Below are positions 54,794 to 64,000 of a DNA stretch of 64,000 nucleotides, piece by piece (within the stretch, counting starts at the first letter, position 1; each line of letters begins with the position of its first letter). The notes below the pieces were generated by a model, which was given only the letters and a program-made list of their open reading frames with translations, was not told where the DNA came from and did no database searches. The position numbers were made by a program, and so were the translations under genes. The stretch comes from Aricia agestis. Lineage: Eukaryota; Arthropoda; Insecta; Lepidoptera; Lycaenidae. The stretch covers positions 11,264,501-11,328,500 of the forward strand of contig NC_056423.1 of the NCBI RefSeq assembly GCF_905147365.1, in the 5' to 3' direction.

Positions 54794-54904
54794 TGGCGTG
54801 ACGAGCTGGAGGCATACCAGCCAGGCTGGCTATCGGTGGCGCAGGAGCGAGAACAGTGGAAGATCCTGGGGGAGGCCTTTGCCCAGCAGTGGGACACTAG
54901 ATAG
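54794..54904 (+). pseudogene. C-terminal fragment of an RTE-like ORF2 (copy 3)
   Basis: Same 36 codons ending in TAG. Confidence 0.55.
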
Positions 54905-55416
54905 GCTAATAAATAAATGGTGCAATTTAACCTTCCTGCCAAATTTGAATATAGAGATCCTTGTGAAAAATAAAAGAAAGAGAAATAGCTTCCAAAGTTA
55001 TCCTACCAAACACCATAAAATATGGACACATGCGCGGCCCTGCCCCGCCCTTCCGCTAGTAGTTCCGTACGTAGTTCATTGACATTCTTGTTATTAATTA
55101 TTATCTTAAGGCGGGATTATAGGCAACTGACATTTTAGAATTTGCGACCAACTAGCTCAATAGATGGCGCTCGAAAGGTACATATTTACTTATTAACACT
55201 GGAGTCGTCGCGCGGATTACAATAGTAATTCACCGTTGCAAATCTAAGTATATTTTCAGAAAAACTACGCAGTGACATCGTTCGTCGCTCCGTGTACTTC
55301 ACACTGGATAGTTGGATCATGCGCTCAGTGCTGCGCGAGCGCCAATCGCGTGTGGTTGTCGAACAGGAGTCCCGTTAAGTTCGCGGATTACTATTGTAAT
55401 CCGCGCGACCTATTAC

Positions 55417-55585
55417 GTAAGTTTTTTTTTCATGTTATTGTTTCTGTTTTCCATAATTTTGTGGTTATTTTGAACTGTATTTGTTTTTTATCTGATTATT
55501 ATTAAAGTTTATACTATATTAAATTAACTTAGGTTAATAAATTACTGGCATAATGCATATTTCTTATAAAAATAATTGATTTTAG
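55417..55585 (+). other. Predicted 5'-UTR intron of piggyBac-2 (copy 3)
   Basis: Splice signals conserved; two private substitutions lie inside the intron (near 55463 and 55550). Confidence 0.5.
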
Positions 55586-55592
55586 AATCACT

Positions 55593-56837
55593 ATGGATCA
55601 ACAGCGTGCTGCTCAAATTGAAGCTTGGCTTCATGAAGATTCTAAAGAAAGGGAAGATTCTGACAATGTTTCTAGCTCGGATGATGAAGAAGACTTTGTT
55701 GAGGAGCAGAACCACGAGTCCGAGTCTGAGCAGGAGGCAGACATCCCAAATGAGGTATCCGAAAATAACTCTGTCTCAGTAGCTGATCAGTATTACGTTG
55801 GTGTTGATAAGACTATCTGGTCAATGACTGCGCCATCTAATAGAGGAAGAACTCGTCGACATAATATTGTTTTCGTGCCTCCTGGACCCAAAGGTGTGGC
55901 ACGGCAGAAAACAACTGTTGAAGACTGTTTATCTCTCTATTTACATGATAATATGATTGATCTAATTGTCAAATACACCAATATCAAAATCGAATCTGTC
56001 AGGACCAAGTACGGAAGAGAGAGAGACGCTAAATTGACGGATCTTCTTGAAATGAAGGCATTTTTTGGGATTTTGTATATGTGTGGTGCTTTGAAATTAA
56101 ACCGGACCAACTGTAAACAAATATTTGAACATAGAAACCACACTGGGATCGACGCAATTTATTTAACAATGTCTTTGCAAAGATTTGAATTTCTTCTAAG
56201 AAATTTACGCTTTAATGATATTTATGATCGCAATATCCGCGCTACGATTGATAAATTGGCACCAATACGAGAAATTTTTGATTTGTTTATTGCCAATTGT
56301 AAAGAGTACTTCATCCCAAGAGCAGAAATGACATTATATGAGCAGCTGTTGGCTTTCAGAGGGCGATGCTCTTTCCGACAATATATTCCTAATAAGCCTG
56401 CAAAATATGGCATAAAAGTATTTGCACTTGTCGATGTTCATTATCCGTACACATATAATTTAGAAATATATGCTGGACAGCATCCTAACGGACCTTATCG
56501 TCTGAGTAATGAACGTAGTGAAGTAGTGATGAGAGTTACACAACTTGTTTTTGGTCGAAATATAAATATCACGATGGACAACTGGTTTTCATCGCTTGAT
56601 GTCGCTAAAAGACTTTTTGAAAACCAGACTACAATGGTTGCTACGGTGAGAAAAGATAAAAGAGATGTACCAAGAGAATTTCGGATAGCAAGAGGAAACC
56701 CATTATACAGCTCAAATTTTGGTTTTCATAGTCCGTACACAATGGCATCCTACGTAGCAAAACCAAATAAAGTTGTGATCATGATGTCTACAATGCATAA
56801 TGATACAGCAATTGATAACAGCACAGGTGATGAAAGC
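55593..56837 (+). pseudogene. piggyBac-2 transposase, N-terminal part (copy 3)
   Basis: Same Tyr in place of the first catalytic Asp; otherwise matches copy 1. Confidence 0.85.
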
Positions 56838-59790
56838 AATTGGAAAGGTCAAGTGCAAGATAAACAAGTCCTCCTAGATCTTATCGATAAAAAAATATTA
56901 AAACTGTGCTAAAAACTCTAAATTCTGAATAGAAAAAGTGCGGATAACCTAGTGTGTAGCATACATTGGTTTCTCCAAGAAATAATCAGTGGACGGCGAA
57001 ATAGCTGTAAGTAGAACAGTTGTGATAACTACGAGTAAAATACAGGAATATATTCAACAGAAAGTTTTTTCAAAAGAGAAATAATACTTATGAAAACCAA
57101 TTGGGAAACTAACCTGATTGCTTGACATCCAATTCAACTGTAATTAATCATCTTATCACAACCCACCAGATATATATGCATAGCTATATTGAGCATTCCT
57201 TTCTGCATTTTTTGTTTACCGTCGAAAAAAGCTATTTTTTTTTCTTTCAAATTATTTCAATTTGAAACAAATAAAAACGAATATTTTAATCAAAAATTGA
57301 CACAATACCATTGTACTGCACTGAACTCTGAAGTGACATTGATACGAAAATGACGCATGACATTTGAGTTGACGTTTGGAAGCAGCCATAGACAATATTT
57401 TTCTACTTCTTATTTTGCACATCCTGCACAGGAGCAAAGACAGCAATTACAACAGTGCTTCAAAATTGTACTATGTAATAATAAGTAAATTGAATAAAGA
57501 CTAACAAAAGTATTTTCACTTCTTATCTTAAATTAAATAATATTACACTTATCCCTGTCATTTCAAAGCTGTTCGAAAAAGTTATGCACAAACGACTCAC
57601 CTCTTTTCTCGGAAAACATGAAATTATAGTCAAAGAGCAGAATGGCTTCCAAAAAGGAAAATCCACCACTCTAGCAAGCTTTTCCCTGGTAAAGGAAGTT
57701 ATAGAAAGTGTGGACAAAACAAAACCAGTCACTGCCTTATTTTTTGATATGTCTAAAGCGTTTGACCATGTTAAACACGAGAAACTTTTATTAAAATGTG
57801 AGCATTATGGTATTAGAGGTCCAGCTCTTGAATGGCTCAATGTTACTAAATTAAATAATAAAAATTAAATATTACTTCAGAAAGCAGAAAGAACATAAAA
57901 GGAGTTCCTCAAGGGAGTATTCTGGGCCCCCTATTATTTATTATTTATATAAATGACTTGCCGAAATTTATAACTCACAACCTCACACTCTTTGCTGATG
58001 ATATATCTATTATTATAAAATTCTTGAATGAGCTGACATATAATTTAGAAATAAACCGAGTATTAAATGACGTAATCGAATGGCTGAACTACAATAATTT
58101 AAAGGTAAATATAAAAAAAACAACATACATGCAATTTTATAGTAAGAAAGGAAAAGCAAAAGACCTGTGTGTAAAATATGACAACTCAGTATTAAAAGAG
58201 GCTAAGACTGTGAACTTCTTGGGTATAACCATTGACAATAATTTATCATGGCAGGCACATATTGACAAAACCTTCCAAAAAAATAAACAAGTACGTATAT
58301 CTTCTTCGATCCCTTCACAAAACTGCAACTGCAGAAACTGCGTTAATGGCTTATCATGCTTTTGTCATGTCAGCTCTTAGATATGGCATAATAATATGGG
58401 GCAACTCTGTAGACATATCTCGACTATTTATTGGACAGAAAAAGTGTATCCGAGCCTTATGTGGAGTTCACCCTATGGAATCATGTCGCCCTCTTTTTAA
58501 AAAGTTAAATATCCTCACACTGACATGTTTATACATATATGAGATAAGCATATTTGTCAAAAAACATATCTCAGAATATTATACAAAAAAGTCCCAGTTT
58601 CTAAATAGAAATACTAGGTATCCAAACCAGTTAGTTCTACCAAACTCAAAAACAACATTAGCCAGTAAAGGATGTTATAATATGTCAATCAAAATTTATA
58701 ATAAATTACCCAATGACATAAAAGAATATCCATTATCTATTTTTAAGAAAAAACTATTTAATTGGCTGGCAGAGAAATGTTTTTATTCCCTAAATGAATT
58801 CATTATATAATTATTGATTGACATATTATTTATAATTTTATTTAATATTCTATTGACATTTTCTTATCTTAATATCTTACTCGACATCAAAATTGTGTAT
58901 TAGTGTGGACTTATAATTAATTAATCCTTTATAACTTAATCCAATGACTTTATTCTAACTGTAATTGACACGTTCTAAAATTGTATATTTTTCTATAGTT
59001 TTTAGACTTTACTTATCATGGACCAATTGAAATATTTAGCATTAAGTTTACTAATAGGTACAATTTATGAAAAAATTAGTGGATAACTCATATTTACCCA
59101 TCAATGTCTTTGTTGTAGTGGTCAGGATAATAAAATATGTAAGTAGTATTCATGAATAACCTCAAGTCATAACTCATGTGCAACTTTATCCAAATCTTCC
59201 AGCTTCCTAAGATGGGTGCTAAAACAAGAAGTAAAAATTAGAATAAGACTAGTAAGATGTAAGCAGTAAGATCCTCCATCAGAGAGAAGGCTCTTATAAA
59301 ATGTAGTTACTTACCGTATGTGTGTGCACCTCAGGATAGCGTAGTTTTGCTGGATTTGGGTATTATAACTAATAATTGTAACACAGCATAACATCATAAT
59401 TATAGACTGTTGTCTGTAATTCCATGTTTCACGCCACGTGGAAAGTAGATGACATTGCAGATTTGATGAAAACCTCAAGTCATGGCGAACAAATTACGAT
59501 ATTTGACAATTCGTTTTTTTTTATTGTTTGACACTGACAGACGATTAAATGTAGTTTTTTTTTTCTCTCTGGATAGTGTAGGAAACTTTTTTCTATTGTT
59601 ATTAATGAATGTGTAGCTATCTTCTAATAAGGCTAATATAGAAAAATGATAATGTTAAATCCCTGTATTAACTAAATATTTATAATAATTTTTGCATGCT
59701 TCAAAAGCAGAGTGTTTGATACTGTATATAACTATAAGATCTTTGGAAACAACATTCTTTGCAAATAAATGATGATTATGATTATGATTA
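56838..59790 (+). mobile_element. Degenerate non-LTR retrotransposon 2 (copy 3)
   Basis: Same insertion point and tail. Confidence 0.7.
57536..58810 (+). pseudogene. Non-LTR 2 reverse transcriptase remnant (copy 3)
   Basis: Carries the TTCCAAAAAAA state shared with copy 2; frame changes as in copy 1. Confidence 0.8.
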
Positions 59791-60287
59791 TGAAAACCTG
59801 AAATTATCACTTATTATAACCGGACAAAAACGGTATTGATCTGGTGGACAAGATGTGTTCGCTTTATGATGTGTCTAGAAATTCTAGACGATGGCCAGTA
59901 ACAGTATTTTATGATTTGCTCAATCTGAGTGCACTGAATACTCTATGCGTGTATACAGCGAACAAAAATTTCGAGAAGATTACTAGACGTGAGTTTCTAA
60001 TTTCACTTGCCTTGATATGGATGAAACCGTTGGCTCATAGGAGGTTACAGCAAAAATCACTGCCACGGAATTTAGCTTTCAAAATAAAAGATTTTTTAAA
60101 TATTTCTGAAGTCGGAACCCAACCATCTACTTCAACATCTTCGCGAAGTAGCTCAATAGGTCGCTGCCATGATTGCGGGAGGTCACGAAATAAAAGCACT
60201 CGCTGAACATGTAATTCTTGTACCAAATTCGTTTGCCCGGACCATTCCAAATATGTTTGTTCTTCTTGCTTAGAAACCACTGATTAG
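59791..60287 (+). pseudogene. piggyBac-2 transposase, C-terminal part (copy 3)
   Basis: Has the G missing from copy 1, so it reads like copy 2. An A-to-T change just after the final stop (near 60291) lengthens the T-run. Confidence 0.82.
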
Positions 60288-60766
60288 TTTTTTTTTTTTA
60301 CTTAATTTTAATATTTGATCTCAATTTGAAACTAAAGTGCCATTTTTATATTAAAATAAGGAGAAAATGTTTGTTTTGTTTTTTTTACGTACATAAAATA
60401 ATAAATAATACTCTATGTTCCTACGTTTTTAAGTATAATAAACCAAATTGATTATTACACTCTCGTTTTATTCTTAGTTTAAAATGGATTACATATGTAA
60501 TCCACGCGACCACTTACGTTCTTTTTCCAAGCGCGACGACTGTAGGGTTAAGCCGTCGTAACCAACGGTTTTGTTAGTATTGGAATTTGGAATCCATTGA
60601 AGATTACGAGTAAGGTTCGAGACTTTTTCACTACTCAAAAGTACCATACTGATTATTAGAGTAGGAACTTATAATTTCATTATAAATGTATGAATATCGT
60701 TTATATGTACTAAAAATATATGTTATAGGCATAATAATTAATTCAAAGTAATATTTCTTTTAGGTG

Positions 60767-61363
60767 GATATTGTCCAGAAACATTTAGCAACAGGAAGAA
60801 CTATTTTTTACTCAACATTCGGGCAATTTGTAATACAAAATTAGAGTTTACTGATATTATTGCTCGATGGTCAGGAAGTACACATGATTCTTATATTTTT
60901 AATAATTGTTATAGAAGAGCCATGTTTGAACAGAACAAATATGGCAACACTGTTCTTGTTGGAGATGCAGGGTATGCATGTAACAGGGACATGATAGAAC
61001 AATGCCATACTATGTAATGCTGAAAATTAGCACAATGAATCTCACATTAGAACAATAAATTGAGTAGAAAGATTGTTTGGAGTGTGGAAAAGGCGTTTTG
61101 CGTCTATGGCCATTGGTTTAGGAGTGACAGTGCAAAATTCGTTCCCAATAATAATTGCAACAGCTTTTTTACACAATATTGCAAGAAGAAGTGGTAAATA
61201 TACACACCTCCCAATGATAATCAAGTCGTTAACCCTGAATCTTGGGAAACTATATTAGCTCTTGGCAATATTAATACAGGAACTATGAATGTACAGAGAA
61301 CACAAACACACAATCCAAATCATAGAATGCGCAGCGAATTAGTAGGCTACTATGCAGAGTAAT
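60767..61363 (+). pseudogene. PIF/Harbinger transposase remnant (copy 3)
   Basis: Same truncated sequence and lesions as copies 1 and 2. Confidence 0.78.
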
Positions 61364-61856
61364 TTATAATTATTTTGTAGTCAGTTTGGAGATATAATTT
61401 ACCTGATAGTAATTGTTAGAATTAAGATAACTCTAAAGTATAAACAGACGGGTTATGTTCGATGTGCAATAGGCCAATAGTGCTTATTAATGGTAGCATA
61501 GGAAATTTTATTAATATAGGTAAGTTTAGTATTTAGGTTTCTGTATACTGTCTTCAGCATTAATGCCAGTGCATAACTTATTGCAATAATATTATAGAAT
61601 AAAGCTTTCATGTAGTACAACTTATGGTCAGCCATACATACAAAGCAAAGGGGATAGTTTAGCTTACCTGCTATGTTATTAATTAGGCATAATATAACAT
61701 TATCTAAAAATAAAACAAGCTTACTTAAGTAATGGTCAGTTGCCACTTGTTTCACACATACAAATAGCTCTAACCTTTATCACAGTATAGCAATATTAGT
61801 CCCTATATGTCATATTGCTATACTGTGCCTTTATTATAAACAATAATTAATTAATA

Positions 61857-62390
61857 TACCGTAAGGTGGGGCTTTTTGAAAACCATGGGGCTATTTAAAA
61901 AAAAAAAAAAAGATTTGGTAATTTATAACTTTTGTTTTACTGGTATTACATTTTATTTTTTTTCGTCTGGCAATACTTCAACTAAAACTCTAGTGGGGGG
62001 ACGTAATTTTGAGGTTATGAAACTATCGTGAGTGCTGCAAAACTAATTTAGAAAAAAAACGTCAAAATTGTACTTATTTATGTGTGGCCTACTTTTGGTG
62101 TGTTACGAGAAGTTTTTGGAGGTAAGATGAATATGGGATTTGTCACATATCGTATGTTTTCTTGTGATTCTAATTATTTATACCGGCGTTTCCTAACGTG
62201 TTTACATCGCCATATTTGTTTAATTTTATAAATTGGGGCTTTTTGAAACCGTTTTGGGGTTATTCGGAACAAAATTCCAAATAGCCCCTTTCGAGGCTGG
62301 TGATAGTTTTGCTAAGATTATATGTGGTGTACCAAATAACCCCAAATGCATTTTTCGAATATTTAAGGGTAGGCATTTTGTTTCAGTTTT
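61857..62390 (+). other. 5' end and leader of the Tigger-like element (copy 3)
   Basis: TA at 61857-61858 and the same subterminal repeats. Confidence 0.6.
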
Positions 62391-63508
62391 ATGAACATGG
62401 TGCGTACGTATGTAAGAAAATATACAAATACACGAAATGGAAAAGCATATCTGCCGTATCAAAATTACGAAGATTATCAACTTCAAACAGCAATAAATTG
62501 TGTGAAGAACGGAAAAATGTCCTTAACTGAAGCAGCGAATACTTATGGTGTTCCAAAAAGTACGTTGAGTAGAAAAACTCGTAATGTCAATTGTACACAA
62601 GCAAGCGCTGGCCATCCGACACTATTTACTCCCGAAGAAGAGAAAATATTTCTCAAATACATATTATTGATAGGAGACTGGGGGTTTCCTTATGATGCAA
62701 CAGATATTCGTATTTTTGGCCAGAAATACCTCAATAAAATTGTTAAAAATATATATCGGCTTGAAAACAATTTACCCGAGGTTGACTGGGCGCGTAATTT
62801 TCTAAAAAGACATGGTAAGATAGTTTCGAACCGCAAATCTGCGAATATCTCCACAGATCGAGCTAAGATAACATGCCAGGATATAGATAACTTTTTTGAA
62901 CACTATACTAAAACTATTGAGGGAGTTCCTGCAGACTGCATCATAAATTATGATGAAACAAACCTTACTGATGATCCCGGTAGTAAAAAAAATATATATA
63001 GAAGAGGATGCAAGTATCCAGAGCGCATTATTAGTAATTCTAAAACATCAATTTCGTTGATGTTTAGTGGCACTGCGTCTGGCCAACTTTTGCCAATATA
63101 TGTGGTGTACAAATCGGAAAATTTATGGGATACATGGATGGAGGGTGGTCCAGAAGGGACGAGATATAATAGATCCAAAAGTGGATGGTTCGATTCAGTA
63201 TGCTTTGAGGACTGGTTTAATACAATTATAGTCCCATATGTCCGCAATAAGACGGGTCCAAAAGTATTAGTCGGTGATAATTTGTCATCTCACTTTTCAG
63301 AAAGTGTTTTAAAACTTTGTGAAGAATTTAATATTTCATTTGTATGTTTGCCCCCAAAACTACGCATTTACTTCAGCCCCTAGACGTAGCCTTTTTTGCT
63401 CCTCTTAAGACTTACTGGAGAGATGTCCTCACTAAGTGGAAACTCACTGAGGGAAGAAAACACAAAACATTAGTGAAGAGTGCATTTCCTTAACTATTGT
63501 GTAAACTC
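62391..63508 (+). pseudogene. Tigger/pogo-like transposase, 5' half (copy 3)
   Basis: Same open frame and lesions as copy 1. Confidence 0.85.
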
Positions 63509-64000
63509 AACAACAAAGGACATAAACAATTAATAAGCTAATGACACAAACCTCTAACCGGAGCATCTTTAACTATTTTCCCTTCTTACTTTCAAACGAC
63601 ATTATCACCTATTACTTTGACAATATGACTGAGACGCAACAAGAATACAATGAAATATTCATAAGAATGAAGGAGGAACTCATGTTGTCCATGAGGCCAG
63701 AAGATTCAAAATTAGTACATTTAGATAATTTAACCTATAAGGAAGTGTTCGAAGACCAAATCATATTAAAGGAGCTAAGAACCACTCATAATACCACAAA
63801 TCGAGAACAAAAGATAATGAAGCGTATGCTTAAGATATTAACAGAAAAGGACAAGGCCGGAGAAACATCAAAGAGAAAACAACAGGGGGACGGCAGCATA
63901 TACAGCAAACTAAGGGAGACTGACGCTAGAAAATTGAGGGAATCAATATCAAGAACCCCCACTCCAGAACTTCCGTCTGCTTCAGGCTCTCATAGACCTC
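63509..64000 (+). mobile_element. mRNA-like insertion, cut by window end (copy 3)
   Basis: Starts with the same AACAACAAAGG junction. Its presence here shows that the array continues past the window. Confidence 0.6.
63541..64000 (+). CDS. Uncharacterised 390-aa protein, N-terminal 153 codons (copy 3)
   Basis: Same sequence as the start of the gene at 20636. The frame is open at the window edge. Confidence 0.6.
   Translation, partial: MTQTSNRSIFNYFPFLLSNDIITYYFDNMTETQQEYNEIFIRMKEELMLSMRPEDSKLVHLDNLTYKEVFEDQIILKELRTTHNTTNREQKIMKRMLKILTEKDKAGETSKRKQQGDGSIYSKLRETDARKLRESISRTPTPELPSASGSHRP

Larger units (their letters stand above)
55197..60547 (+). mobile_element. piggyBac-2, dead and split (copy 3)
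   Basis: TTAA at 55193-55196 and 60548-60551; termini as in copy 1. Confidence 0.87.

Overview
The window looks like insect nuclear DNA, most probably lepidopteran. It is AT-rich and made almost entirely of eukaryotic transposable elements: two piggyBac-type elements at TTAA sites, a pogo/Tigger-type element, a PIF/Harbinger fragment, a DIRS-like Gag fragment, several non-LTR retrotransposons and a MITE. The Gag fragment and the 3' remnant with a GATTT-repeat tail resemble families common in moths and butterflies. I saw no host gene, rRNA, tRNA, CRISPR array or bacterial operon. The species call is an inference from element types.

The main structure is a head-to-tail tandem array of a ~21.4 kb composite unit. 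With an arbitrary start, copy 1 is 1-21418, copy 2 is 21419-42826 and copy 3 is 42827 to the end, cut about 320 bases short by the window edge. The copies are nearly identical. They differ by a small set of substitutions, one 11-bp duplication, single-base indels, homopolymer lengths and a (TA)n tract of 30, 25 and 60 units. Every gene therefore occurs three times, and positions in copies 2 and 3 are listed separately.

Order within one unit (copy 1 positions): a 3' piece of a gene for an unrecognised 390-residue protein (to 390); the 3' half of a dead Tigger-like transposase (446-1778); a 319-bp MITE (1799-2117); a piggyBac element with an intact transposase and a 5'-UTR intron (2290-4806); about 1 kb of unassigned DNA; a minus-strand non-LTR 3' end (5824-6235); the (TA)n tract; a DIRS-like Gag fragment (6593-7456); a 5'-truncated non-LTR element with an intact endonuclease/reverse transcriptase ORF (7457-11745); a 37-codon non-LTR tail (11890-12000); a second, dead piggyBac (12293-17642) split by a degenerate non-LTR insertion (about 13934-16885); a Harbinger transposase remnant (17862-18458); and the start and 5' half of the Tigger-like element (18952-20603). 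That element is interrupted by the 1.26-kb mRNA-like insert carrying the 390-residue ORF (20604-21863).

The genes do not form a pathway. They are successive layers of insertion: Tigger, Harbinger, DIRS and piggyBac-2 are decayed, while piggyBac-1, the non-LTR ORF2 and the 390-residue ORF remain open in every complete copy. The whole stack was then amplified in tandem recently. The most interesting items are the composite macrosatellite, the uncharacterised retrocopied gene inside the transposase, and the intact piggyBac now present at least three times.
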